Source of the DNA: Pseudomonas pseudonitroreducens
GTDB taxonomy: Bacteria; Pseudomonadota; Gammaproteobacteria; Pseudomonadales; Pseudomonadaceae
Direction of reading: 5' to 3'
Length of the DNA stretch: 64,000 nt
NCBI RefSeq assembly: GCF_021603645.1
Contig: NZ_BQHJ01000008.1
Location: 62,001 to 126,000 of the forward strand
Part shown: positions 1 to 10,435 of the stretch, piece after piece
How positions within the stretch are numbered: position 1 is the first letter of the stretch
How the letters are laid out: every line of letters begins with the position of its first letter
Made by a program: the position numbers and the translations under genes
The notes under the pieces: generated by a model
Seen by the model: the letters and a program-made list of their open reading frames with translations, nothing else
Told to the model about the DNA's origin: nothing
The model's database searches: none

Positions 1-126
1 TTGGCGGCGTTGCGCGAGCGGCAGTGGAACATCAGTGCGGTGGCGGAACAGTTCGGCATTGCCCGGTCGACCCTGTATCGGAAGATGAAGAAGCACGGCA
101 TCGTGCAGCCCAATGCGTTGTATTGA
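1..126 (+). CDS. C-terminal end of a Fis-type (probable sigma-54-dependent) transcriptional activator, partial
   Basis: The window opens inside this gene; only the last 41 codons are present. They encode a Fis-type helix-turn-helix: a helix around WNISAVAEQFGIA, then the recognition helix RSTLYRKMKKHGI close to the C-terminus. This is the standard ending of AcoR-like and other sigma-54 enhancer-binding proteins. The AAA+ and sensory domains lie to the left and cannot be seen. A sigma-54 promoter with three upstream direct repeats lies at 4.2-4.36 kb in front of a quinohemoprotein alcohol dehydrogenase, so this protein is a reasonable candidate for its activator. That link is inference. The gene converges on aldA. 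Confidence 0.8.
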   Translation: MAALRERQWNISAVAEQFGIARSTLYRKMKKHGIVQPNALY

Positions 127-177
127 TCGTTTCCTTTTTCGCTGCGTCCGTTGATCAGGTGGAGTGCTGACCCGTGT

Positions 178-248
178 TGTAGGAGCGGACTCTGTCCGCG
201 ACAGGTCCGCATCGCGCCGGAAGCCATCGCGGACAGAGTCCGCTCCTC
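178..248. repeat. Palindromic intergenic repeat, family D (GGAGCGGACTCTGTCCGCGA type), inverted pair
   Basis: Two inverted copies of GTAGGAGCGGACTCTGTCCG face each other in the gap between the regulator end and aldA. The same family recurs near 6.57, 6.97, 48.42-48.50, 58.36 and 58.48 kb. Each copy is itself palindromic (GCGGACtctGTCCGC), so it folds as RNA on either strand. The rest of the 127-508 gap shows no gene. Confidence 0.75.
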
Positions 249-371
249 CGCAAAGGCCACCTGCAGGCGCAGGGAAAAAGGAGCGGACCGCACCTGGCAA
301 GGACGGCCCGCCCAGTCAAAACGGTGATTTGTCTTCGGCCTGGTCGGCGGAGAGTCCGTGCCGCCCCGTGG

Positions 372-405
372 CCCTCACCCCAGCCCTCTCTCACAGGGAG
401 AGGGG
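372..405. repeat. Palindromic intergenic repeat, family E (CCCTCTCcc/ggGAGAGGG)
   Basis: CCCTCACCCCAGCCCTCTC is followed by its complement GGGAGAGGG, giving a short hairpin. The same element recurs near 9126, 30705 and 32359. It lies just downstream of the aldA stop codon and could help end that transcript, but it has no clear T-run. Confidence 0.6.
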
Positions 406-508
406 GCCGTCCGTGCCGGCTGAGACTGTGCCTTCAACCTGTACCGAACAGTCGCCTCTCCTGCTTGAGGCCAGGGCCAGGCAGAGGGGCTCCTGGAGCC
501 CCTACCGC

Positions 509-1945
509 TCACTCCTGCGCATACACCACATGGGTATGCGTGTACTCGTACAACCCATGCTTGCCGTCCGCGCCGCCGATGCCGGACTTGCGCGTGCCGG
601 CGTGGAAGCCCTGCATCGCCTCGAAGTTCTCGCGGTTGATGTAGGTCTCGCCGAAGTCCAGTTCGCGGCTGGCCTTCAGCGCGGCGCTGAGGTTGCGCGT
701 GTAGATCGACGAGGTCAGGCCGTAGTCGCTGTCGTTGGCCAGGGCGATGGCTTCGTCGAGATCGTCCACCACCTGGATCGGCAGCACCGGGCCGAAGATT
801 TCCTTGCGCATGATTTCCATGTCGGCCGTGCAGCCGGCCAGCACGGTGGGTTGGTAGTGGAATCCCTTGCCGAGGTCGGCCACCGCGCCGCCGGTAATGA
901 CCTGGGCGCCCTGCCCGGTTGCCGTGCGGACCATCTGCGCGACCTTGTCCAGGCCGATGCGGTTGACCAGCGGGCCCATGTCCAGGTCGGCCTGCACGTT
1001 CGGGTCGCCGAAGCGGGTGGCAGCCATGGCGGCGGCGATCTTCTCGATGAACTGGTCGGCTACCTGGCGCTGCACGTAGACACGCTCGGCGCAGTTGCAC
1101 ACCTGCCCGGTGTTGATCACCCGCGAGGCCTTGATGGCGTTCACCGCCAGCTCCAGGTCGGCATCGGCGAGGACGATGGCCGGCGCCTTGCCGCCCAGCT
1201 CCAGGTTCAGCTTGGTGATGTTCGGCGCTGACGCGGCCATGATCCGCGAACCGGTGGGGACGCTGCCGGTGAAGCTGATCAGGTCCACCCCGGCATGGCT
1301 GGTCAGCGCACTGCCGGCGCTGGCCCCGGTTCCGCCGACGACGTTGAACACGCCGGTGGGCAGGTCGGTTTCCGCCACCAGGCGGGCGAATTCGAAGCAG
1401 TTGATCGGGGTTTCTTCACTGGGCTTGATGACGATGGTGTTGCCGGTCAGCAGCGCCGGCGCCATCTTCCGCGCGATGAGGAAGAACGGGAAGTTCCACG
1501 GCAGGATGCCGGCCACCACGCCTAGCGGTTTGCGCAGCAGGAAGATGTGCTCGCCGGCGCGGTCGCTGGTCAGCACCTCGCCTTCCAGGCGGCGCGCCCA
1601 CTCGGCCATGTAGTCGAGGTAATCGGCGGTGAAGTTCACTTCCACTTCCGCCAGTGCCGGCACCTTGCCCTGCTCGGCGGTGATGATCCTGGCCAGGCGC
1701 GGCGCGTTGGCGCGGACCTTCTCGGCAATCCGCCGCAGGTAGCCGGCACGCTCGATGGCCGGCTTGGCCGCCCAGCCCTTCTGCGCCGCACGGGCAGCGC
1801 CGATGGCGCTGTCCACCTGGGCCGCGCTGGCCTCGGGGATGCGCGCCAGCAGCTCGCCATTGGCCGGGTTGTGCACCTCGATCAACGGCTCGCCGGCGAC
1901 GAAGCGGTTGTCGATGTAGTGCTGGTAGGTCGTTACTTCGGTCAT
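509..1945 (-). CDS. aldA: Aldehyde dehydrogenase, AldA (lactaldehyde/glycolaldehyde dehydrogenase) type
   Basis: 478 aa, full length for the NAD(P)-dependent ALDH superfamily. It shows the GILPWNFPFFLIARKMAPAL block, the NAD-pocket KPSEETP, the general-base glutamate in LELGGKAP and the catalytic cysteine in GQVCNCAERV. The C-terminal GETYINRENFEAMQGFHAG stretch is highly characteristic of E. coli AldA. The gene starts 37 bp after the quinohemoprotein alcohol dehydrogenase on the same strand, so the two probably form one transcript in which a periplasmic alcohol oxidation is followed by cytoplasmic aldehyde oxidation. The in vivo aldehyde cannot be read from the sequence; lactaldehyde or another hydroxyaldehyde is only suggested by homology. 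Confidence 0.9.
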   Translation of the reverse strand: MTEVTTYQHYIDNRFVAGEPLIEVHNPANGELLARIPEASAAQVDSAIGAARAAQKGWAAKPAIERAGYLRRIAEKVRANAPRLARIITAEQGKVPALAEVEVNFTADYLDYMAEWARRLEGEVLTSDRAGEHIFLLRKPLGVVAGILPWNFPFFLIARKMAPALLTGNTIVIKPSEETPINCFEFARLVAETDLPTGVFNVVGGTGASAGSALTSHAGVDLISFTGSVPTGSRIMAASAPNITKLNLELGGKAPAIVLADADLELAVNAIKASRVINTGQVCNCAERVYVQRQVADQFIEKIAAAMAATRFGDPNVQADLDMGPLVNRIGLDKVAQMVRTATGQGAQVITGGAVADLGKGFHYQPTVLAGCTADMEIMRKEIFGPVLPIQVVDDLDEAIALANDSDYGLTSSIYTRNLSAALKASRELDFGETYINRENFEAMQGFHAGTRKSGIGGADGKHGLYEYTHTHVVYAQE

Positions 1946-1982
1946 GAATCAGTCTCCTGCTGGGCTGTTTCTTGGGGAGCCA

Positions 1983-4166
1983 TCACTTGGCGGCGGTCTT
2001 CTGCGCGCCGGCCAGTTGTTCCTTGAGGTCGTAGGCACGCTTGATCAGGTACTGGTGCACGGCCTCGGCCTGCTGCAGGTCGAGGTGGCCCTGGAACGAG
2101 GGCATGCCGTCGGGGATGCGTCCGCCGTAGATGATGCCGAGGAAGCGCTGGTGGTTTTCCGCGCTGAGGGTGCGCAGGTCGGGCACCACGCCGCCGCTGA
2201 TGGCGTTGATGCCGTGGCATTGCGAGCAACTGGAGTTGAACAGCTCGCGGCCCTGGTCGATCTGCGCGGTGGTGCCGGTCAGCGCCGGTGGCTCGGGCTT
2301 GCGGTCGGCCCACTTGTAGTTGATGTCCGGCAGCTTGGCGGCGCCGCCGAGCTTGTAGGTCAGCACCTGGGCGTTGGGCTTGACCCCGGCGCGCAGCGAC
2401 AGGGCGCCGGCGAAGGTGGAGAAGGCGCCGCCCCAGCCGGCCATGAAGGTCACGTACTGTTCGCCGTCCACCTCATAGGTGATCGGTGCGGCCATCACGC
2501 CGGTGTTGGCCGGGGACTCCCAGAGCTTCTTGCCGTTCTCGGCGGCGTAGGCCACCACGCGGCCGTCGGCGGTGCCTTCGAACACCAGGTTGCCGGCGGT
2601 GCTCAGGGTGCCGCCGTTGAAGATGGTGCTGTAGGGCACTTCCCAGCGTTGTTCCTGCTTCACCGGGTCCCAGGCGATCAGCTTGCCGGTCCAGGTATCG
2701 GCGATCTTGCGCAGACCCTCCGGGTCCTCGGGCATCATCCCGGTGTTGACGTCGAGCTGGTAGATGCTCTTGAACTTGGAGCGCGGCGGCGCGCCGTCGA
2801 CGTCCTGGTACATCGCCGACATGATGTGCGCCGGGATGTACACCAGTCCGGTGTTGGGGTTGTACGACATCGGTTGCCAGTCGTGGGCGCCCCAGAACGC
2901 CGGCTGGATCAGCCGCGCCTTCTTCTGCGGGTCCTTCCAGTAGTCGGACACCGCCTCATTGCGGATCGGCCGGCCGGTCTTCAGGTCGACGCCCTTGGCC
3001 CAGTTGATCGGCACGATGTTGTTGGCCGAGAGCAGCTTGCCGGTCTCGCGGTCGATGACGTAGAAGAAGCCGTTCTTCGGCGCCTGCATCAGCACCTTGC
3101 GCTGCTTGCCGTCGATCTCCATGTCCACCAGCATGATGTGCGCGGTGGCGGTGAAGTCCCAGGCGTCGCCCGGCGTGGTCTGGTAGTGCCAGACGTATTC
3201 GCCGTTATCCGGGTTGATCGCGACGATGGACGAGAGGAACAGGTTGTCGCCCTTGCCCTCGCTGCGGATGCGCGGGTTCCACGAGGAGCCGTTGCCGACG
3301 CCGATGTACAGCAGGTTCAGCTCCGGGTCGTAGGACATGGAGTCCCACACGGTGCCGCCACCGCCCTGCTTGTGGAAGTTGTCGCCGAACCAGGTCTTGG
3401 CGGCGATTTCCATGCCCTTGCCCTTGGGCATTTCCTTGGGGTCGCCGGGCACGGTGAAGAAGCGCCAGTCCTGCTTGCCGGTCTCGGCGTCGTACGCGGT
3501 GATGTAGCCGCGCACGCCGAATTCGGCGCCGCCGTTGCCGATGATCACCTTGCCCTTCACGATGCGCGGCGCACCGGTGATGGTGATGCTGCGCGACGGA
3601 TCGGTACGGGTGTCGACGCTCCACACGCGCTTGCCGGTCTTGGCGTCGATGGCCTCCAGCCGGCCGTCGAGCACGCCGACGTAGACCTTGCCCTTCCACA
3701 CCGCCACGCCACGGTTCACCGCATCGCAGCAGGCCTCACCGGCGCGGCTGCGGTCGGACTGCGGGTCGTACTTCCACAGCAGCTCGCCGCTGCGGGCGTC
3801 CAGCGCGTAGACGATGGAAAACGGCCCGGTGGTGTACATCACGCCATCGACCACGATGGGTGTGGCTTCGACGCCGCGGTCGATATCCAGCTTATGGCTC
3901 CAGGCCAGGCCGAGGTTGCCGACGTTGCTCTGGTCGATCTGCTTGAGCGGGCTGTAGCGCTGCTCGTCGTAAGTGCGACCGGTGGTCATCCAGTTGCCCG
4001 GTTCCTTGTCGGCAGCAGCGATGCGCTGGCCATCGACGTTGGCCGGAGTCTCGGCAGCTTGCAGGTTGGCGGACAAACCGGCCATCAGCAGCGAGGCGGT
4101 CAGCAGGGAATGACGCAGGGCGGGTTGCAGGCGAACGGAAGGCACAGACAGGCCAATCGATCTCAT
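1983..4166 (-). CDS. PQQ-dependent quinohemoprotein alcohol dehydrogenase (type II), periplasmic
   Basis: 727 aa with a Sec signal peptide (cleavage near LQA-AETPA). An eight-bladed PQQ propeller is followed by a C-terminal cytochrome c domain with one heme site, C647-S-Q-C650-H651. The vicinal disulfide cysteines of quinoprotein dehydrogenases are present (C146-C147 in GEACCDAVNRG), and WDFTATAH holds the catalytic Asp. Two residues on is Thr, not Asp, so this should be a calcium enzyme. The fused heme makes it a soluble type II alcohol dehydrogenase (QbdA/ADH-IIB-like) passing electrons to azurin or a cytochrome. A GGAG ribosome site precedes the ATG, and a sigma-54 promoter lies at 4226-4241. 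The first gene of an operon with aldA. Confidence 0.92.
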   Translation of the reverse strand: MRSIGLSVPSVRLQPALRHSLLTASLLMAGLSANLQAAETPANVDGQRIAAADKEPGNWMTTGRTYDEQRYSPLKQIDQSNVGNLGLAWSHKLDIDRGVEATPIVVDGVMYTTGPFSIVYALDARSGELLWKYDPQSDRSRAGEACCDAVNRGVAVWKGKVYVGVLDGRLEAIDAKTGKRVWSVDTRTDPSRSITITGAPRIVKGKVIIGNGGAEFGVRGYITAYDAETGKQDWRFFTVPGDPKEMPKGKGMEIAAKTWFGDNFHKQGGGGTVWDSMSYDPELNLLYIGVGNGSSWNPRIRSEGKGDNLFLSSIVAINPDNGEYVWHYQTTPGDAWDFTATAHIMLVDMEIDGKQRKVLMQAPKNGFFYVIDRETGKLLSANNIVPINWAKGVDLKTGRPIRNEAVSDYWKDPQKKARLIQPAFWGAHDWQPMSYNPNTGLVYIPAHIMSAMYQDVDGAPPRSKFKSIYQLDVNTGMMPEDPEGLRKIADTWTGKLIAWDPVKQEQRWEVPYSTIFNGGTLSTAGNLVFEGTADGRVVAYAAENGKKLWESPANTGVMAAPITYEVDGEQYVTFMAGWGGAFSTFAGALSLRAGVKPNAQVLTYKLGGAAKLPDINYKWADRKPEPPALTGTTAQIDQGRELFNSSCSQCHGINAISGGVVPDLRTLSAENHQRFLGIIYGGRIPDGMPSFQGHLDLQQAEAVHQYLIKRAYDLKEQLAGAQKTAAK

Positions 4167-4225
4167 GGAGGTTCTCCGATTCTTGTTGGTGCCGCGGATC
4201 GTTCGCCGCGGCTTGCAAGGCTCAG

Positions 4226-4241
4226 AGCAACCGCTGTGCCA
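4226..4241 (-). promoter_or_regulatory. Sigma-54 (-24/-12) promoter for the quinohemoprotein ADH-aldA operon
   Basis: On the minus strand the sequence reads TGGCACA-GCGG-TTGCT against the consensus TGGCACG-N4-TTGCW: both GG and GC invariants are present with correct spacing, and there is one mismatch. The element sits about 60 bp upstream of the dehydrogenase ATG at 4166 and points at it. Confidence 0.75.
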
Positions 4242-4309
4242 GGCTTTGCGAATTGGGCTGGAGGGCTTGCGGTTCGGGGCCCCTGGCGTTTTCTGCCGAA
4301 GGTTGTACG

Positions 4310-4358
4310 GGTGTTGCGGGCGCTACAGGTGTTGCGCTCACCAGCGGCAGGTGTTGCG
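4310..4358. promoter_or_regulatory. Three direct repeats GGTGTTGCG, candidate enhancer (activator) sites
   Basis: GGTGTTGCG occurs at 4310-4318, 4328-4336 and 4350-4358, about 70-130 bp upstream of the sigma-54 promoter. That is where enhancer-binding proteins usually bind. A weaker relative (GGTTGTACG) lies just before the first. Binding by the Fis-type protein at the window start is inference. Confidence 0.5.
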
Positions 4359-4383
4359 CGCGCGGGACGCTGCGAAAGCCCTT

Positions 4384-4463
4384 GTAGGATGGGTGGAGCG
4401 CAGCGATACCCATGCGGTCGTTGCACCCGATTGATGGGTATCGCTGCGCTCCACCCATCCTAC
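4384..4463. repeat. Palindromic intergenic repeat, family B (GGATGGGTGGAGCGCAGCGA), inverted pair
   Basis: GTAGGATGGGTGGAGCGCAG and its inverted partner flank a short variable centre, forming a long hairpin of about 80 bp. This family recurs at 9373-9453, four times in the 16-kb array, at 28530-28613 and in the 63-kb array. Confidence 0.8.
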
Positions 4464-4499
4464 GGAACGTGCTTGTCCGGATAATTCGGCGCAGGGGCG

Positions 4500-4560
4500 G
4501 GTTCGCGAGCAAGCTCGCTCCTGCAGGCGGCTCTTCGTAGGAGCGAGCTTGCTCGCGAAT
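4500..4560. repeat. REP-like element pair, family A (GCGAGCAAGCTCGC core)
   Basis: TTCGCGAGCAAGCTCGCTCC is followed about 15 bp later by the inverted copy GGAGCGAGCTTGCTCGCGAA. This is the common pseudomonad REP type, here as a convergent doublet. It lies between the upstream region of the quinohemoprotein gene and the end of exaC. Confidence 0.8.
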
Positions 4561-4758
4561 AACGATTCATCCGGAAAAAAGAAAACGCGGCCGCAGCCGC
4601 GTTCGACGAAGGCCGTCACCCGTGGAATGGGTACGGAAGCGGACGGCCGCCCGAACGGGCGCGTCGACACAAGGGATGCCTGGTGGAGTGCCAGGCGGGG
4701 TACAGCGGAAAGGGCCGGCGAACCTGATGGGGGACGGTCCGCCGGGTTACTGCAAGGG

Positions 4759-6279
<1,521 letters not shown>

Positions 6280-6420
6280 GGGGGTGCTCTCCTGTCGGTT
6301 CCCGGCCTCCATCGGCCAGGTCATGGAGCGATCTTAGGCAACGCCCTTCCCGGCCCGGAATGCACCCATGGGAGGGATGGGTTCCTCATTTGGTAGTAGA
6401 TGCGGCGAGCGTCGCAGGTT

Positions 6421-6531
6421 GTAGGGCGCATAACCCGGAACGGATTATCCGCCGACGCCACCACGGCGGATAACGCTGTCGCGTTATGCGCCCTACGGTG
6501 CCGGGTGGTTCGCGAGCAAGCTCGCTCCTAC
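6421..6531. repeat. Palindromic repeat family C (GTAGGGCGCATAACCCGGAA) plus a REP-like element
   Basis: Positions 6421-6496 form an inverted repeat starting GTAGGGCGCATAAC and ending GTTATGCGCCCTAC, with inner GGATTATCCGCC/GGCGGATAACG arms. A family A REP copy follows at 6509-6531. Family C recurs in the 16-kb array and at 28809-28895. Farther right in this roughly 800-bp gap are two family D copies (about 6570-6610 and 6970-6996) and the GGCTCT tandem. I see no gene in 6280-7099. Confidence 0.75.
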
Positions 6532-6626
6532 AGGTGGCGGCGAGCATCTGATGTTGCTTATCAGCGCAAGGTCCGCCGCGAAGGATTTCGCGGACAAGGT
6601 CCGCTCCTACGGGAACTCCACAACAC

Positions 6627-6652
6627 GGCTCTGGCTCTGGCTCTGGCTCTGG
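6627..6652. repeat. Hexanucleotide tandem repeat GGCTCT, four units
   Basis: Four perfect GGCTCT units are followed by GG. A short tandem of this kind can vary in copy number. It is intergenic, between exaC and the pedH-like gene, and shows no coding role. Confidence 0.7.
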
Positions 6653-7045
6653 ATTTTGAAGGTTTCCAGAGAGACTTCCGCACACGCCGAATGCCCCGTT
6701 CAGGAGGCCTCGTTGAAGCGGAGTTTCAGGGGTTGAGCGACATGGATGTCGCGAGAGCGGCGATGGGCCAGGGACGGCCCTTCGCCGCGTGCCCCTGAAA
6801 CTTCGGTTCAACGAGGGTATTTTTCGCCTAAGCGAAAAACCGGATGTCCGGGGCAAGACCTTTTGGTTCCTTTTGTGGCGATTGACAAAAGGGACTCGCC
6901 CGAGGGGGCGAAACAAGGAGCCCACGCGCACATCGATGCGACGCGGGAAGCCTAGGCGCGAGGCAGACACATCGCGGACAGAGTCCGCTCCTACGCTGCT
7001 GGATAAAACCGATGTACCTGAGGAAAAAATCCACGCGCTAAGAGC

Positions 7046-7079
7046 ACCAAAACAAAGGGCCGGCTCAACGGCCGGCCCT
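7046..7079 (-). terminator. Rho-independent terminator of the pedH-like gene
   Basis: A perfect 9-bp stem, AGGGCCGGC/GCCGGCCCT, with a 6-nt loop occupies 7056-7079. On the minus strand it is followed by a T-rich tract (TTTGTTTTGG). It begins about 20 bp after the stop codon. Confidence 0.8.
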
Positions 7080-7099
7080 CTGATCACCTCACAGCACCA

Positions 7100-8872
7100 T
7101 CACTTCTTGGCGACGAGATCCTTCGGCAGCTTGAAGGTCCAGATCATCCCGCCCTGGTCCAGGTCCTTGATGCGCTTGGCCACCTCGCCGCCCCACAGCG
7201 GCACCGCGCCGCCCCAGCCGGAGAGCACGGTCACGTACTGCTCGCCGTCCATTTCCCAGGTGATCGGCGAGGCGATCACGCCGGAGCCGGTGTTGAACTG
7301 GTAGAGCTTCTTGCCGGTCTTGGCGTCGAAGGCCATCAGGTAGCCCTCGGGGTTGCCGGTGAACACCAGGTTGCCGTGGGTTGCCAGCACGCCGCCCCAC
7401 AGCGGCGCGTAGTTCTCGTAGCGCCAGACCTGCTTGCCGGTCTTCGGATCGATGGCGCGCAGCACGCCGATGTACTTCTCGTTCAGTGGCTTGATGGTGA
7501 AGCCCGCGCCGAGGTACGCCGCGCCTTTCTTGTAGGCGATGTTCTCGTTCCACATGTCCATGCCCCACTCGTTGGACGGCACGTAGAACAGCCCGGTGTC
7601 CTGGCTGTAGGCCATGGGCATCCAGTTCTTGCCGCCGAGGAAGGACGGTGCGACGAACACCGACGTGCCCTTCTCGCCGCCCTCGCCCGGCGCGCCCGGA
7701 CGGTGGGCATCGTCGTAGATCGGCCGGCCGTTCTCGTCCAGGCCCTTGGCCCAGGTCACCTTGTCGACGAAGGGGAAGCCGCGGATGAACTTGCCGTTGG
7801 TGCGGTCGAGCACGTAGAAGAAGCCGTTGCGGTCCGCGGTGGCCGCGGCCTGTACGGTCTTGCCGCCGTCCTTGTAGTCGAAGGACACCAGCTCGTTGAC
7901 GCCGTCGAAGTCCCAGCCGTCGTGCGGGGTGGTCTGGAAGTGCCACTTGATCGAGCCATCTTCCGGGTTCAGCGCCAGGCGCGAGGAGGAGAACAGGTTG
8001 TCGCCCGGACGCAGGTGCGAGTTCCACGGCGACGGGTTGCCGGTGCCGATGAACAGCGAGTCGGTGCTCGGGTCGTAGTAGCCGCCCAGCCACGGCGCCG
8101 CGCCGCCGGTCTTCCACAGGTCGCCCGGCCAGGTCTTGCCCGCCTCGCCGCCGGAGATGCCGTTCTCCACCGGCTTGCCGTCCTTGTAGACGTAGCCCAT
8201 GTGGCCTTCCACGGTCGGCCGGCTCCACAGCAGCTCACCGTTGGTGGGGTTGTAGGCCTCGATCTTGCCGACCACGCCGAACTCGCCGCCGGCCACGCCG
8301 GTGATCAGCTTGCCCTTGGCGATCAGCGGCGCGGCGGAGATGGAGTAGCCGGCCTTGTAGTCGGCCACGGTCTTCTTCCATACCACCTTGCCGGTGTCCT
8401 TGTTCAGGGCGACCAGCTTGGCGTCGAGGGTGCCGAAGATCACCAGGTCACCGTACAGCGCCACGCCACGGTTGATCACGTCGCAGCACGGCATGATGCC
8501 GTCGGGCAGGCGTGCGTCGTACTGCCAGAGCTTGCGCCCGGTGCGCGCGTCGGCGGCGAATACCCGCGAGTAGGAGGCGGTGACATACATCACGCCGTCC
8601 TTGATCAGCGGCTGCGCCTGCTGGCCACGTTGCTTCTCGCCGCCGAAGGACAGCGCCCACACCGGCCGCAGCTCCTTCACGTTATCGCTGTTCAGGGTGT
8701 TCAGCGGGCTGAAACGCTGGCCCTGCTGGTTGATGCCGTTGACCACGATCTGGTCGGTGCGCTTGGCGGCATCACTGATGTCCTGGTCGGTGACCCCGGC
8801 GTGGGCGCCCAGGCTGGCCAGGCCAATGGCGGTGAACAGCACGGTGCGGGCGAAAGGTTGAAGCTGTCTCAT
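7100..8872 (-). CDS. pedH: PQQ-dependent alcohol dehydrogenase with lanthanide-type Asp (PedH-like)
   Basis: 590 aa periplasmic quinoprotein with a Sec signal (cleavage near AHA-GVTDQ), no heme domain and vicinal cysteines C129-C130. The active-site motif reads GWDFDGVNE: catalytic D321 and a second Asp, D323, two residues on. In XoxF and P. putida PedH the extra Asp marks use of a rare-earth ion instead of calcium; the neighbouring ExaA has Ser there. The gene lies next to the MBL, SoxYZ-like and binding-protein genes in the same order as the P. putida ped cluster. Expected substrates are primary alcohols and aldehydes, with electrons going to cytochrome c550. Metal preference is predicted from the residue only. 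Start chosen: ATG with AGAGG at 9 nt. Confidence 0.9.
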   Translation of the reverse strand: MRQLQPFARTVLFTAIGLASLGAHAGVTDQDISDAAKRTDQIVVNGINQQGQRFSPLNTLNSDNVKELRPVWALSFGGEKQRGQQAQPLIKDGVMYVTASYSRVFAADARTGRKLWQYDARLPDGIMPCCDVINRGVALYGDLVIFGTLDAKLVALNKDTGKVVWKKTVADYKAGYSISAAPLIAKGKLITGVAGGEFGVVGKIEAYNPTNGELLWSRPTVEGHMGYVYKDGKPVENGISGGEAGKTWPGDLWKTGGAAPWLGGYYDPSTDSLFIGTGNPSPWNSHLRPGDNLFSSSRLALNPEDGSIKWHFQTTPHDGWDFDGVNELVSFDYKDGGKTVQAAATADRNGFFYVLDRTNGKFIRGFPFVDKVTWAKGLDENGRPIYDDAHRPGAPGEGGEKGTSVFVAPSFLGGKNWMPMAYSQDTGLFYVPSNEWGMDMWNENIAYKKGAAYLGAGFTIKPLNEKYIGVLRAIDPKTGKQVWRYENYAPLWGGVLATHGNLVFTGNPEGYLMAFDAKTGKKLYQFNTGSGVIASPITWEMDGEQYVTVLSGWGGAVPLWGGEVAKRIKDLDQGGMIWTFKLPKDLVAKK

Positions 8873-8883
8873 GGCGGTGCGCC

Positions 8884-8930
8884 TCTGCGATTGTTGTTGT
8901 ACCCGGGAAAATTTCCCGGTCTGTCGCAGA
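8884..8930. promoter_or_regulatory. Nested inverted repeat upstream of the pedH-like gene
   Basis: The core CCGGGAAA-A-TTTCCCGG (8903-8919) is a perfect dyad. Outer arms TCTGCGA (8884-8890) and TCGCAGA (8924-8930) surround it. It lies 12-58 bp upstream of the start codon, so it could be an operator or a structure in the 5' leader. A near copy of the core lies upstream of exaA at 12713-12729. Confidence 0.5.
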
Positions 8931-9058
8931 TTCTTGGTTTGGCACGGCAGGCCAACAATTGAACGCAGTGCCGAATTCCCTAGTTCCTTGGTAGCAATAC
9001 CGGGCTGCCGAGGCGCGAAATTCGGGCTTGTTCAGGCTGGATGGGCGAGCCTTGTCCC

Positions 9059-9453
9059 TGTAGGAGCGAGCTTGCTCGCGAAGCGGATTTCCCCGGCAAC
9101 TGCGTTGCCTGAGTGGGGTTCCAAGCCCCTCACCCCAGCCCTCTCCCAGAGGGAGAGGGAGCCGTTCGGCGCGAGGGGCGAAAGCAGGAATTCATCCTGC
9201 AGGGAGGTTCGCGAGCAAGCTCGCTCCTACAGGAAGAGCAAATTGGAGCGGCGAGCGGCAAAGCCGCACCAGACAGCCCACTCCCAGAGGGAGCCGTTCG
9301 GCGGGAGAGGCGGACACAGGCGTTCATCCTGCCGGAAGGTTCGCGAGCAAGCTCGCTCCGACAGTTAGAAAGGTAGGATGGGTGGAGCGCAGCGATACCC
9401 ATGCGGTTGGTGCAACGAACTGATGGGTATCGCTTCGCTCCACGCCATCCTAC
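9059..9453. repeat. Cluster of palindromic repeats (families A, E and B)
   Basis: This 590-bp gap holds REP-like family A copies at 9059-9082, 9208-9230 and 9340-9363, a family E hairpin at 9126-9159 and a family B inverted pair at 9373-9453. No gene is apparent. The cluster separates the start of the pedH-like gene from the end of the accessory-gene operon that runs in the same direction. Confidence 0.75.
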
Positions 9454-9463
9454 GAGAGCGGTG

Positions 9464-10393
9464 TCACTGCTCGTCGACGCGCGGCAGAGCCTTCTGCTCA
9501 TAGCGCGGATACAGGTGGCTGACGCTGCGGATCAGCTCGTAGCGCGTCAGGCTGACGCCGGCGAAACGCTCGGGGATGGGCGTGCGCAGCAGGTCGTTCA
9601 TGTCGGCACCCTGGGCGATGCCGTCGCGCATCACGCTATCGAGCCAGCCGAGGTAATCGCGCATCTGCGTAAAGGGCGCGGCATCGCTGGCGATGGGACC
9701 ATGGCCGGGGACGATCTGCTTCCAAGGCAACTGTTGCAGGGTATCCAGATCACCCAGCCAGACATCCAGGCCGGGACTGTTCGGCGTGGTCAGCGCACGC
9801 TGGTAGAAGACGATATCCCCGGCGAACAGCACGCCGGTGGTCTCGTCGAGTATCGCCAGGTCCGCGCCAGTGTGCCCGCGCAAGCCCAGCAGGCGGAAAC
9901 GGTGGCTGCCCATCTGCAGTTCGCCCGGCTCCACCGTCTCGGTGGGCAGCACCACTTCCGTGCCGCGCATCCAGTCGCCGACCAGGCGGTACATGTTCTC
10001 CGCCATGGCATTGCCCTGCTCTTTCAGCAGCTTGCTGGTGCCGGCCAGCGCGCCGATGGGCACGTCGGTGAAGGCCTGGTTGCCCAGCACATGGTCGGGG
10101 TGGTGGTGGGTCAGCAGCACGCGCTTCACCGGCTTGCCGGTGGTCTGCTGGATCAGCGCACGCAGGGCTTCGCCATAGCGCTTTGACGGACCGCTATCGA
10201 TCACCAGCACGCCGTCGCCGGTGTCAATGAAGGCGACGTTGACGATGGCGCCGCCGTTGTCCTTGGCAAAGTTGTCGGTGCTGCCTTGCACCACCCAGGT
10301 ACCCTCGGCGATCTGCCGGGGCTGAAGGTGGTATTGCAGGTCGGCCCATGCCGGCAGGCACAGGCACGCGAGGGCGATCAGGAGGAAACGCAT
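9464..10393 (-). CDS. Quinoprotein relay system zinc metallohydrolase (MBL fold), periplasmic
   Basis: 309 aa with a Sec signal peptide (MRFLLIALACLCLPAWA). Metallo-beta-lactamase metal motifs are in order: LTHHHPDHVLGN (HxHxDH), GHTGADLAIL and PGHGPI. The last gene of a minus-strand set with a SoxYZ-like carrier, a periplasmic binding protein and cytochrome c550, matching the P. putida ped cluster order (PP_2678 position, from memory). Members of this family accompany PQQ alcohol dehydrogenases, and their exact reaction is not established. It starts 42 bp after the SoxYZ-like gene, so it is likely co-transcribed. Confidence 0.85.
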   Translation of the reverse strand: MRFLLIALACLCLPAWADLQYHLQPRQIAEGTWVVQGSTDNFAKDNGGAIVNVAFIDTGDGVLVIDSGPSKRYGEALRALIQQTTGKPVKRVLLTHHHPDHVLGNQAFTDVPIGALAGTSKLLKEQGNAMAENMYRLVGDWMRGTEVVLPTETVEPGELQMGSHRFRLLGLRGHTGADLAILDETTGVLFAGDIVFYQRALTTPNSPGLDVWLGDLDTLQQLPWKQIVPGHGPIASDAAPFTQMRDYLGWLDSVMRDGIAQGADMNDLLRTPIPERFAGVSLTRYELIRSVSHLYPRYEQKALPRVDEQ

Positions 10394-10435
10394 GGGTACC
10401 TCGATATTGCTGTGCGATGTCGGCGCAGTGCGACG

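Noticed and set aside
8940-8962. TTGGCACGGCAGGCCAAC upstream of the pedH-like gene as a sigma-54 promoter
   Set aside because: It points away from the gene and has no TTGC at the -12 position.
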